Below, one piece after another: positions 36,679-48,022 of a stretch of 64,000 bases of DNA. The stretch is from Cytospora piceicola (lineage: Eukaryota; Ascomycota; Sordariomycetes; Diaporthales; Cytosporaceae): assembly GCA_023375675.1 (NCBI GenBank), contig JALQBC010000040.1:62001-126000 (forward strand). Direction: 5' to 3'. The position numbers and the translations under genes were made by a program. The notes under the pieces were generated by a model. The model was given only the letters and a program-made list of their open reading frames with translations, had not been told where the DNA came from and did no database searches. Each line of letters begins with the position of its first letter. Within the stretch, counting starts at the first letter, position 1.

Positions 36679-38504
36679 TCAAGACATTTGTATTGCCTTG
36701 AATGTCAGGAATAGCGGCCCGGCCTTCATGATAATCTGGTTCCTCGATTTGTCGAAGACCTCATGCCCATTCTCCCCCGGCGCAAAATCAAAGTCGTAGT
36801 TCCAGACCGTGGAAGCTACAATTACTCTGAGTAACAGCATGGCCAGTCGGCGACCGACACAGTTCCAAGGTCCTGTTCTATGTCAGCATGATAGGCGAGC
36901 AGCGGTACCTCGCAAGAAACTACCTACCGGTAAGGAAGGGGTGGAACGCTCGTTTATCGATAATGAGGTCGGGCCTCGTTGTCCAGCGCTCCACGATGAA
37001 CTCATCCGCGTGCTTGAAGTACTTCTCACAGCGGTGGTAAAGAGAAATAGGAAGGAACATCTCCACGCCGCCAGGGATGAAGGTGTCCCCGACGACCATG
37101 CCTTCCGGTGGACTGAACCGGGAGCCGTTCGAGCTTATTGGCGAGTGCATCCGCATGGTCTCGTTGATGATGGCATCCAGAAGCTCGACGCCCACGAGGT
37201 CGCTGTGCTGGAACACGCCAGCCTCGTTGACCAGGCTCTCCAAATCCTTCCTTAGTCGTGATCGCAAGTCAGGATACTTGGTAAGGAAGTAAAAGGTCAT
37301 GGACAGGGTAAAAGCTGTAGTGTCTCTGGGCCATAGTGAGCCATCTCCCATTGTATACTTAGGGAATCACTCACGTTGCTCCGATAAATATCGCGGCCGA
37401 GTCGGAGTAGACGGTTTTCATGCCCTCGAAGGACTTGGGATTTTCAGATTTGAGATCCTGAATGAAATGTTTCATCACGTCCTCTGGGTCGTCTGTTCGC
37501 TATACAGCCAGATAAGTCAGCGATTGATCTCATTGTTCCGAAAAATGGGCGGGAAGAAATGCCTGGAGTCGCAGGTTCGCCTCATGCATAGCAGCCTCTT
37601 CAAGCTGACGCTGCCTGGGGTCAATATTCAAAGCCTGCGCGATCGGGACGGGCCAACTAAAACTGCTTCCAAGGACAGCAATGGACCCGAACAACCACTC
37701 GATCAGCCCCAGGTAATGGCTCTCTTTCCCTGCCGTCACGAGGCCAAACTCTCTCGAAAACCCGACCCTCCCCATGTTGTCGAACGAGATGAGGAGCGAG
37801 GACAGCGAAATGTCAACTGCCTGGCCGGCACCCGCGACCTCCTCCAGCCTTTTCAACCAGTCCCTCGCCGTGGCCTCAGCGCGCCCGAGATACAACTCGA
37901 GACTGCGAGTGTCAAAGGCCTTGTCCCAGACTCTTCGTCGCAGCCTGTGTGTCGGCCTGTCGTCGATCCCATCCAGGTTCTTGACGCCGAATAGCTGGAG
38001 ATTGTCGTAGACCATCCCCTTGGTGCACCTCGAAGCTCCGCCGTGGACCTTTGCCAGCGCGTCAATGTCCCTGATCATGACCTCGTTGGGGGCGATGCGG
38101 ACAAAGTCGCCGTACTTCTCAGCCAGGCGGAGGTGTTCTTCCTGCATCTTCCCGTGCCGGTTGAGCCATGGCCCGGCGTAGATTTTGGACACTCTTGCCA
38201 GGGGCGGGCCGGGGAAGCGGCGGGTCCTGTGGAAGAAGACACGATATGTGACGATGCTCCCGAAGAGGGCAACGTAGTATGATGCAAGGAGCTGGATGGC
38301 TCGTTGAGTCCCCGTCCAGAAGCCGAGCGATTGTATGCAGAGGGTAGAGATCAATATGTTGCCTAGGATGTAGGAGCAGATAATCTGGACCGACTGTCTA
38401 CTGTGCTGGCGTCCGTGGATGAAGTACACTGCATGCGACAAGACACCAAAGAAGCATGCTGCTGTGCATTGCAGTACAGCGGTGGTGAAGACCGGTATCC
38501 CCAT
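36679..38504 (-). CDS. Cytochrome P450 monooxygenase
   Basis: Four exons (38504-37563, 37499-37375, 37325-36928, 36872-36679) give 552 residues with consistent phases. The N-terminus holds two or more hydrophobic segments for ER anchoring, then the proline-rich hinge FPGPPLARVSK. The I-helix motif GATDTT is at about 354-359, formed across an intron. The ExxR motif ETMR is at 411-414. The heme loop FLTGPWNCVGRRLA, with heme-ligand Cys at about 493, is also formed across an intron. The first intron has no GT donor: the only phase-correct junction is CAG|GC...TATAG|, a GC-AG intron of 63 bases. The gene is thus either spliced unusually or slightly damaged. Fungal secondary or xenobiotic metabolism is inferred; the substrate is unknown. 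Confidence 0.88.
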
Positions 38505-40720
38505 GGCGGAGCGTTACAACTGTCCGTTGCGCTGAGACCCTGAGTGATGCTGCTAATCTGGGTAAATTGACAACCTTGGAAAGAGAAGACGAGATAGGCC
38601 ACCCACTCGTGTCTTATACAGTGGCAAATACCAATTGTATCTTCTCTTTTCATTGCCAGTACTCGTCCTCTACGTCATTAGCCGCCGTGAATCAAGTAAC
38701 GGGGAAGGCTGCTGTGTCACAGTGGCGGAGGAGGCTGCTGTGTGACACGAGGTGCCAGAGTCCAAATCACACTCGGTAATTACAGAGTAGAAAACTCGAG
38801 GCCCAATGCGGTGTTGATGGCAAAACATGTGGGTGAGTGCGCAATACCCAAAAGGAGGCAGCGTCTTCTGAAGCAGACGATATAAACAGCCGCTTGCTGT
38901 TCGTTTGTGCGCATAAGCTCTCCAGTGCAGCGCCAGCGGAAACATCTTATCCCTCCTTGTGTTGTTTGCTCAACGAAGAAGGCTCTTAGCCACCAATGAC
39001 CCTCATGGCAACCTGGGTCGCACAGGCGACAAGATTTCGAGTATTGTAGTCTCCAAATACATCTCCGGTAATACCTTCAGCTGGCGACTGAGAACCTTCT
39101 TCGCTCGATTGGCCACGCACTGCGCTTTGGTCCTCAAATATTGCCAAGCAAGGACGTGTAAGGCCTTCGACAGCGACGGAAACGGGCATAAACCCAGAGA
39201 CAAAGCCTCTGTCCGTGGAGAGTCAGACTCAGCCTTCATGTTAAAAAGAGCTGGACTGCTCAACTGGTCAAGTGACAGAGAGCGAGCCGATCTGATCTGC
39301 AACGTAGATCCGTACAAGACGGACATTTCAAATCTGCAGTGGCTGGCTCAGAGACATACGCTGTGGACGTGTTCTGATGACGATGCGTGAACTTGCACGT
39401 GAGCCCAGATCTCGGTACCACTGTTCCGGTGCATATGACAAGTCTGTGCTTCATATCCACGCGGACGAGAGTTGCCGTTTACTCAAGGGCAACGAGCCGA
39501 TGCAGTTGTGTTTGGGGGTGGACTTGTTCTGCTCGATAGAGGTGCCATGATGAGATATCGGCACTTTCTCTAGCCTGGCCGTTGTCCTGGACCAAATTGA
39601 TGGTCTTGGTGAGATTGTTAACAACATATCAGACGCCGCGAAGCTGATCTCAATATAACCATATGACAACTCAGGCTCCCTCAATTCGCGTCGAAGTAAA
39701 TATACGGACGGACCCTCGGGAACATCGTCAGTGCACACTGCTCAGCCTCTTGTCATGATCCGTCCAGCCCGTCCAGCCCGTCCAGCCCGTCCAGCCCGTC
39801 CAGCCCGTCGCGATCCGGGATTGTCCTTCGGGCAATCAATGGGCAAATATATTTCAAGCCTGTCCGCTACTATGGTCAGTACAGAAAACAGCGAGAGGCA
39901 ACCGGCCAATGAGTTCACAAGGTTGGCTTCCGAGGTGAATTTAGCAACGCACTCCTGAGCGAGCGTTTCAAGAAGCCGATGCACTTGGCGCAGTAGCCTT
40001 TAGGCCTGTTTCGCGACCCTCGCCCCGCGCGGCAATCCGCCTTTTTTATTGGTAGATCCAAGCATACAACAATAGCCCCTGACTTGCTGATTTGTGGCAC
40101 TACCCCTGTTGGATCCCTGTCACATCGCCTGTGGAACCACGCTCGTCCAGTCCGCTCGTGAAATCCACACTCTGATTGTGCCTGACCAGGTTAATGACCA
40201 CACATGTCTACCACAGATGGGCAACGCATGCTTTGGAAGCCAATGGTTCTCGTAACTTTGCTCCTCTCTTTTGACAGGAGCTTGGTAGAGATACGCGACC
40301 TTCACGGACTCCTTCCGGTGGCGAACGATGGGGACAAAAGACGTGGACGACCGGAATTGCTCATAAGGCTCGAGTGAGCCACACACTCTTCACCTTGATT
40401 CCTTCCCCTTCAGTCACTCACCACCATCATCATCATTGTTCAGTAGTACTGCATCTCAAGTGTGTCACTGCCACTTGACCACTTTCTTTCTTGCTCTCTC
40501 ACTCCGTTCTTTATTTGGCTTTCTGTTTGCTCCTGGAAGAGCACACAATCACATTCAAACTCACATTCACTACCGAGCCAAACTGTCACACAAAGGAGTC
40601 AGTGTATAAAATCAGACACTTCCTTCTTTACCTGTCAAATATCAAACTCGAGCGAGACTTTTCAAAACCAAGACAAGCACCGCCACCTCCTGCAAAACCA
40701 AAACCAAAAAATCATTCACC
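38505..40720. other. 2.2-kb intergenic region
   Basis: Divergent promoter interval between the P450 and the small secreted-protein gene. Minus-strand frames at 39003-39326 and 39742-39984 look weakly protein-like but have no domain and could not be joined into a gene. It includes the 9-base tandem repeat at 39761. The last 250 bases are CT-rich, as expected for a strong promoter or leader. Confidence 0.45.
39761..39805. repeat. Five copies of a 9-base tandem repeat (CGTCCAGCC)
   Basis: Five perfect head-to-tail units, then a partial CGTC. In the reading frames it would encode R-P-A or G-R-A repeats, but no gene is supported around it. Confidence 0.9.
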
Positions 40721-41469
40721 ATGCAACTCACAACTCTCATCACCACCTTCGCCGCCGCGGGCACCGCCCTGGCCTTCCCCACAACCCCTTCGCCGACGCG
40801 CACACTGGGCAAGCGCGACTCGTCCAAGGTGATTGAGGCCATCATGCCGAGCTCGACCTCTTGCGCCGGCCGCGGCGACCAGTGCCGGACCGCCGCCCAG
40901 GCTGCCCCTTACCTGGTCCAGGCCATGCAGGACTACGGCATCGGCACCAACATGGAGCAGGCCGGCATCCTGGCCCTCGTCGCGTACGAGTCCGGGGAGA
41001 TGCAGTACAGCAAGAACCTGAACAATGCTGCCGCCGGACAGGGCACGAGTAACATGTAAGTGAATCACTCTTGCCAAGTTTATCGGAAGGATAAACTACT
41101 CGGCCTCTCTGACCTCTCTGGCCTGTGTGGCTGTTCAACTATTCATTTAAAATGGAACAAAATGTACTGACAATATGACACAGGCAAATGGGCAACTGGA
41201 ACGTACAGTACGCGGGCAGCATCAAGGCCCTGGCCTCAGAGAGCATCACCACCTCCAACGTCCTGGACTACGTCACCAAGGACAAGTACAACTTTGGCAC
41301 GGGCCCGTGGTTCTACTCGACCCAGTGCACCGCCGCTCAGGGTCAGACGGGCGGCAGCGCGGATGAATGGTTCCAGGCATACATGTCCTGCGTCGGCACC
41401 TCCACCTCGGCAGAGCCAGCCCGGCTCACCTACTGGAACAGTGCTAAGAAGGAGTTTGGCCTCTCTTGA
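40721..41469 (+). CDS. Small secreted protein with kexin site
   Basis: Two exons (40721-41055 and 41184-41469) with a canonical 128-base intron give 206 residues. The signal peptide MQLTTLITTFAAAGTALA is followed by a short pro-segment ending in the dibasic site GKR, a probable kexin cut. The mature part has paired cysteines (SCAGRGDQC; TQC; MSC) and a conserved-looking core: AGILALVAYESGEMQYSKN, GTSNMQMGNWNVQYAGSI and YNFGTGPWFYSTQC. This resembles a widespread but unnamed family of fungal secreted proteins. A lysozyme-like fold with Glu in AYESGE as a catalytic candidate is a guess only. The 5' leader is CT-rich, suggesting good expression. Confidence 0.85.
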
Positions 41470-42061
41470 TTCTTGCCGGTGGATGAACAACTCGTATGTG
41501 ACTGGTATCACGTTTTATTTTATTCTCTTGGACTTTATCCACTTGGGCGTCGTTCTCGTCCATGTTGAGATTTTAGTTTGTTAATATACCCAGTCTTACG
41601 GTCTGAGTTCAAGCCTACTTCTAATATGTGTGATGTGTGCGTAGATTTACTGGAGGGGTTTCAGGGGCAGTTCCCCATTTTCAAAATGTGAAAGTCTTAG
41701 ACTTACACATGTATTTCGGACAATAGATAATCGGACAAGTGCGATTAGTTGACAGTCTTGTTTCTGCATTCTTACTGCATTTGTAGTGTCTTTCTTACAT
41801 ACAACACCCCTGAAATGCTTTCTCCAGCGGACAATTCGATCGCCGGCCTCGCATTGGACGGTGATGAGATCTCCCATGCAAACATATGGATCATCCGGAA
41901 CCACAATTCCCCACTGTTCTTACTTCAACTCCCATAAGTGACAGGACAGCTATTCCAAAAAACAAACAAAGATGAAACATGTATTTTCCCCTTCACTTTA
42001 TTACATCTCATCGCACCAAAACCCGAGGCAAACCTCGCAGGGACAACCCGCAGACAGCAGC
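41470..42061. other. Intergenic region between secreted-protein gene and monooxygenase gene
   Basis: 3' flank and promoter only. The monooxygenase frame is open upstream to an ATG at 41972, but the GCATGGCC context at 42062 and the direct start of the FAD-binding fold there favour the later start. Confidence 0.5.
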
Positions 42062-44702
42062 ATGGCCGGCAATCCGAGAGACTTCCGCGTGCTCATAGCC
42101 GGCGGCAGCATCGCGGGCCTCGCCCTCGCCCTGGCCCTCGAGGCACAAGGCATCGACTTCCTCGTCCTCGAGGCCCACGGCGAGGTCGCCCCGCAGGTGG
42201 GCGCGTCGCTCACCGTGCTGCCGAGCGGCTTCCGCGTGCTGGACCAGCTGGGCTGCTACGAGGACGTCCTGGCGGCGGTCAACTGCACCATCGACACGTT
42301 CGTCATCCGGGACGCGGACGGCGGCGTGCTCACGCGCGTGGCAGACCTGGAGGAGCACCTGGTCCGGCGCCACGGGTACCCCATGGTCTTCTTCGAGAGG
42401 AGGATGCTGATTGAGATATTGTACCGGCATGTGCGCTCCAGGGGCAAGGTGTTGACCTCGAAGAGGGTTGTTGGGGTGCGTCAGGATGAGCATGCTGTTT
42501 TTGTGGAATGCGAGGACGGTAGCAGCTACGAGGGGGGCGTCCTGATCGGCGCGGATGGCATCCGAAGTACCGTGGGCCGGCATATTGTGCAGGCAGATGG
42601 CAAGTCGAAACAGGACGGCCTTCCGGTGCAGTATAGATGTCTCTTTGGTATATCGGACAAGGTTCCTGGTATCGGCGAGGACACCCTTCATCACGTCACC
42701 AACCACGGGTCCTCACTGTTCACCGCCTCGGGCCCCAACAGCCGGACTTATTGGTGCTTGTTCACCAAGTTGGGGTCGACATATTACGGAGATGCGCTGC
42801 CGCCGTATGATGACAAGGACGAGGCCGAGACGGCCAAACAGCATGCGAATGACGCGGTCACTGAGACAGTGAAGTTCAGTGATCTGTATGAGAGGAGGAT
42901 CAAGTCGGTGTCTACCCCATTGCACGAGGGTGTGTTGGATAAGTGGTATGATGGACGGTGTATGGTTGTAGGTGATGCTGCTCACAAGGTATGCTGTGCT
43001 CGGTCCACTTGACGCTGGGCTTTGGTTACTCCTGGATTTGAAACATCCGCTGACTGAAACGCAGTTTAACCCTATCATCGGCCTAGGAGGCATGAGCGCC
43101 CTGGAAACCTCGGCCGCTCTCACAAACCACCTCGTCGCCTTGCTGAAATCATCGAAGAACCCCTCGACTTCTGAATTAGAGTCCGTCTTCGCCAAGACAC
43201 AGGACTTCCGCCACCCCCGCGCTAAAGCACTGGTAGATGTCTCGATGCTGACGCAGCACCGCTTCGCCATGGAGATGCCATTGCTGAGGTTTTTGAACCG
43301 GTACTACTACCCAGCCATGGGCCCTAGCGCGTCGCTGGGGCTGTTGTCTGACGCTTATACCGGAGCTGTGAGCTTGGAGCTCACGAAGGAGGAGACCGGT
43401 CTGCCTGGGGAGAAGGGTAAAGGTCTGCCGGATTGGCTCACAAAGTCGACCGTCCGCTCGCTTCCGTACGAGGACGAGCTTCTCCACCGGCCGGCTCCCA
43501 GGAGCGCCCTGGCGAGTGTGTTGATCACGAGCCTCCTGGTCGGGCTGGTCGGGCTGGGCGTGTACTCGCTCGCTTATATCAGCCATGTTGAACGGGACGT
43601 TCCGGCTCGTCGACGAGGCGGTCTGGCAAGGGAGCGTGGATATACCCGGCAAAGGCATGACGGAGCTGAGGCCGATGTTTGGGGGCAATGGGTGGTTGAA
43701 TGATCTATCGAGGACTTTGGTAGCACTGTTTCTTCCGTTGGTTGCGCAAAGCGGCTCTGAGCCAGCCGTTTTGGAAAGGAGGCTACAGGCAGGGTACTTT
43801 CTTTTGTCTGTTCTTCTCCCTGTGCTGGCTGTGATCTTGGTCGAGGGCAGCAGGAAAAGAAACGTGTGGACCTGGATTTGGAGGTGAGTCCAAGCACACG
43901 GAGATCCTCTCTTCCCGGTGACATTACTGACATTAGAACCTCTCGCAGTCCTACTGCCTGGCTTATGGCAGCACAACTTTTCGGCCTCGGCCTCGTCCTC
44001 CCTGTTTACGTTCTCGCGTTCTACAGGAGCTCGTCCCGCACCGCCTATTGGATGCCCCCCGAGCGTTTCGTCCCGCACTCCTTCAGCAAGGCCATCATCC
44101 CAGCGCTGGTGCTCGGATTCATCGTCCCGTCCGCGCTCATGGCCGCGTCGACCACCTTCACTCGGGAGTACGACCAGGAGGTCGTTGCCTTTTGGCAAAT
44201 CTCGCCGGCGCTCACGTCCTGGGTGGCCGAGTCGATCTCTGGGACGCTATCGGGACCAAACAAGGGTGCTGCTGGTGGGAAGAAGGCACCTCTGGAGGAC
44301 TACCAAGGGCTGGACCTGGCGGGCCTGAAGAGGCTGTACAACGTCCTGTTCGTCGTTGCCTCTGCGGCTCACACAGCGATTTTGCTCGCTCTCGTCTGGA
44401 CCCCTGGCCTGTCGGTCGTTGATGCCTTCGTGCCGGTAGCACCAGGCCGCCCTGTGGCAGACATCGCCGAGGGCTTGGGGATATTTCTGAAGTTTGACCT
44501 CCTCCTGGTCGTGGCATCGATGCTTGTCTGGTGCTTGATCAATATTGTGGAGATGCGAAGGGTAGGGTCTGTCGGGGTGTCTTTTTTCAGAGGCTTTGGG
44601 CTGCTGATGGCTGGATGTGTTTTCCTTGGGCCAGGGGCGGCGTTTGTGGCTTTCTGGAAACGGAGGGAGATGAAGATGGCGATGCCAGAGTTAAGGACCT
44701 AG
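42062..44702 (+). CDS. FAD-dependent monooxygenase fused to a polytopic membrane domain (PaxM/AsqG type)
   Basis: Proposed exons are 42062-42988, 43065-43515, 43583-43883 and 43949-44702, giving 810 residues. The first 400 residues are a group A flavin monooxygenase: dinucleotide fold VLIAGGSIAGLALALALE, DG motif LIGADGIRSTVG, and GD motif VVGDAAHK|FNPIIGLGG split by an intron. This is the type found in meroterpenoid and indole-diterpene pathways. The rest is hydrophobic with about seven helices. The second junction is doubtful: the frame changes at about 43583, explained either by a 67-base intron that would remove a good membrane helix, or by a one-base frameshift. The fourth exon could also begin at 43937, adding four residues. 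No prenyltransferase or cyclase lies nearby, so the pathway is unknown. Confidence 0.8.
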
Positions 44703-45816
44703 CTTGTACGTAGCAGATCCTGTTGGAAAAATATGTATTGGGTTATGTTTGTGTTTAGGTACGCAAGAGGCTACCTGCTCTACACACAGCATGTAGTTAG
44801 GTTAGGCCACCTACTAGTTAACTGAACCTTATAAATAGCGTAGCAGCCAACTCGACAGTTGTTATCTTCTAGATTGTGGAAGAGTCCAATAATATAAATA
44901 CTTCAATTGGTTATTCTGAGTCTCGAAAGAGAGCACAGGTACGGCAGCAGTGATGGAGCCAAAAAAGAAGAAAGAAAACCACCACCAATATCATGTGCTC
45001 TATCCTATCCTATCCACTGGATAGGACAGCAAAGAGAAATCATCGTTACAGCACAACACCCAAAGTCCAGTCGTCAAGAAGAGGAATTTGAAGGAAGGGA
45101 ATAGTACTTACTCAGGCCGACATGCTCAGCAATCTCCGCCTTGATTCCAATTTCGCTTCGAGCCCTCGTCAGAGCTGGACAGCCACTGAACCTAACGTTG
45201 AACCGCAACGGAAGGCAGCCTCCAAATCTTCCATTTCTCACTCCAGATGGAGTTGAACACACGGCACCTGCAGATTCTGTTAGCATTTTAATAGTTTTCA
45301 AGTTCCTGCTCTTGACAACTGGACTACTGGGTTGGGGAATCGGGGGTTGTTTTCAGTTTATAAGGGGAGGACCGAGGGGAGGGAGGAGGGGGGTGTGTTG
45401 CGAGGACAGAGCAGGCGTGTTAGTTTTCCAGGTGGCTGCCAGGTGACATACCAAGGTAAAAATAGATAAGTATCGAGGTACTTACGTAGGTATCAAGGTA
45501 CCTAGGTAGTAAGCACGCTCCCAGCTCTGCCCGGAACCCTCGAGTGAACCTCAAACACCCCCCTCCCCCCTCAGCAAGCAGTAGACCTTTTCAACGTCAA
45601 TATAGCTAGCGATACAATAGGGAACGAGCACAGAGAAATGCGATTCAGCCAGGGTCTGTCTCAGCGAGCATGATTTTCTTCGAGCAACCCTATGGGTGCT
45701 GAACGTAAAATTTTGGGTAGGTAAGTACTGAAGTCTTAGCTGTAGCTATCTGCCGTCTAGACTTCAGGCCTGTTAGAAATGAAGTATATACATATGTACG
45801 CCACCACCATCCTCGA
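44703..45816. other. 1.1-kb intergenic region between convergent genes
   Basis: 3' flanks of the monooxygenase and the amylase. A TACCTAGGTA element is at 45499-45508. Frames are short and unconvincing. Confidence 0.5.
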
Positions 45817-48022
45817 TCACGACTGCAAACTGGACGAGACCGTCGTCGCAGAACACGGCACCGTCAAGGTATGGTTAGGATCCGCCTCCCACGTAGTTGT
45901 CCCCGAGCTGCCAACCACAATGAACTTGTACTCAACCACAGTCTCAGGGGCGAGGTTGACCGAGACATGCCAGAGGGGGTTGCTGGATGTATAGCCTGAT
46001 GAGCTCAGGGCCACGGCGTTGGCCGTGTTCCATTCTCCCAGGGCTGCGACGTTCCCGGCGCTGTGGGTCGAGTGTGTCAGTTTGGGTTGCAGGACAGAGT
46101 ACGGCCCGTACGCCTGGCATGCTGGTAAATTATATCGGGGAAGTGATGCTTACATCTTGACAGTGCTCCCATATGATGTCGTCACGAGCTCGTCGAAGGT
46201 GACGGCGACTGAAGTGGCCGTGCAGCCCGATGCCGTCGTTGTGGCTGACGTGGTGGTCGGGGTCGCGGTGGCTGTTGTGGCCGTCGAGGACGTGGATCCT
46301 GGGACAGTTGTGTCTGGGTGGATTAGAAACCACATTGAGAAATTATGCCCAAGCCGGTCCATGTGACAGCCTTCCCATAAGTGTGGGAGATCTACTCACT
46401 GCAGATTGAACTTCCACTGAGCACCGATTCGGGATAGAGCACTCTGGGCACTCCTTGGCTGATGGTCACGGTCAGGTCACCACTCGAGTCTGCAGTATAA
46501 GATGTGCAGCTCATCACATCCACTAAGGCCTGACCGGCCGTGAACCCGGTAACCCCAGCATCAAGCGTCACCGTCGCACTCCCGCTGGACCCGACATTGC
46601 TGTACACGCTTATAACCTGGTTTCCGGTGAAGCCCTTCCGCATGGCAATAGTGTTCGAGTCTGAGTGGATGGGATACGCATTGTAGCCCAGATATGTGGA
46701 GTTGACAGAAATGGCCCAGCTGCGGATAGCGTTCAGGTCCGCGACCCAGGTGTACAGCTCCGCGGTGGTGTTGTAGCCCGAGAGCCAGAGGGCCTCCCTG
46801 TTGTAGGGAACCCCGCTGCCGTCATAGTGCTGCTCCTGCCCCTGGTAGACGATCGGGATGCCGTCCATGAGCATCGTGAAGGCGATGGCGTTCTTGGCGA
46901 GGGCCATGTCGCTGGTGAGGGAGGCGAACCGCGGGTTGTCGTGGTTCTCTAGAAAGGATCCGTAAAGACTCGTGTCGGTGGCCTGGCCTTTCATCCGGTT
47001 CACTCTGGTGACCAGATCGGATATGCTGCCCGAGGTCGACTGGAAAGCGTGGGTGACATCGTAGTACACGGGGTAGTTCATCAGCCCGCTCATGTACTGC
47101 TGGTACGGAGTGACGACGTCCGGGTCGCCGTTGAACACCTCGCCGATGAGGTACATGCCTGCTGCGGCTTCGAACTGAGGCGTGAAGTTGAAGTTCACCT
47201 GCAGCGCGCTGTCGAGCCGGATCCCGTCTATGCTGTAATTAGCAACGACATCTTGGATCCAGTCGGTCCAGGTGTTCAGCACGTCGCTATCCTCGGTGCG
47301 CAGGTCCGCGAGGGCGACGGTGTTGTCTCCTTCCCAGCAGACCTGACAGGAAGTGATGTTGTCGTAATTGATCAGGCAGAAGTCGTGGAAGTAGGACTTG
47401 GAATCGAAGGGCACAAAGATGCTGTAGTCCACACAAGCCCCACAGCCGTCGTATGCGAAATGATTCGTAACAACGTCTAGCATCAGGTACATGCCTCGGC
47501 CATGGAGAGCAGCTGATAGCTCGGAGAGGTCGGCGGATGTCCCGAATGCAGAGTTGACGGCATATATGTTTTGCGCCCAGTAGCCCTGTAGTTCTGAAAT
47601 TCAGCACCTGGGCACTTCCCTCGCCACTTCAGAAGCAAGGTTTACTCCAGTTCCAGCGCTCAGCCCATCCTTCGATACACCTTCAAAACGGGTTTCCATG
47701 TATGAAAAGTCTTGCTTACATGGTACGAAGAGCCATCAGCTGTGTTGCCCGACAGCTGCTCAACGAATGGTGAAATCCAGACCGCAGTGAACCCCATTCC
47801 CTGTATATAGTCGAGTTTGCTGATCAGTCCTTGCCACGTGCCACCACAGTAGACTTGCTTAGAGGTGTCGCAGTCCGCATCTGTTTTCAAGTCCGTTCGA
47901 GCATAACGGTCCGTCAAGACTTGGTAGATGCTTTGAGAGCGCCATTCTGCGGGGGTGAGGGCTGTGACCGGCGTAACGACGGCAGCTGCTACAAGCAACG
48001 AGACCACACGCCTGAGGTTCAT
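45817..48022 (-). CDS. Secreted alpha-amylase (GH13) with CBM20 starch-binding domain
   Basis: Four exons (48022-47720, 47585-46400, 46313-46154, 46060-45817) give 630 residues. A signal peptide ends near TPVTA. Catalytic regions of GH13: region I DVVTNH, region [13 protein letters not shown] with nucleophile Asp226, region [10 protein letters not shown] with acid/base Glu250, region [11 protein letters not shown] with transition-state Asp317. A Thr/Ser-rich linker (about 497-527) leads to a CBM20 module with the usual [32 protein letters not shown] and TWEADPN blocks. The enzyme should hydrolyse raw starch outside the cell. Region II lacks the Lys-His pair found after the nucleophile in Taka-amylase, which could alter subsite binding. 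All introns are GT..AG and phase-consistent. Confidence 0.95.

Noticed and set aside
39003..39984. Minus-strand frames that looked weakly like parts of a fungal transcription factor
   Set aside because: Could not be joined by splice sites into one product and no zinc cluster or known domain was found.
36679..48022. P450, monooxygenase and secreted enzymes as a secondary-metabolite cluster
   Set aside because: No backbone enzyme, prenyltransferase, transporter or pathway regulator is present, and the amylase and secreted protein do not fit such a cluster.
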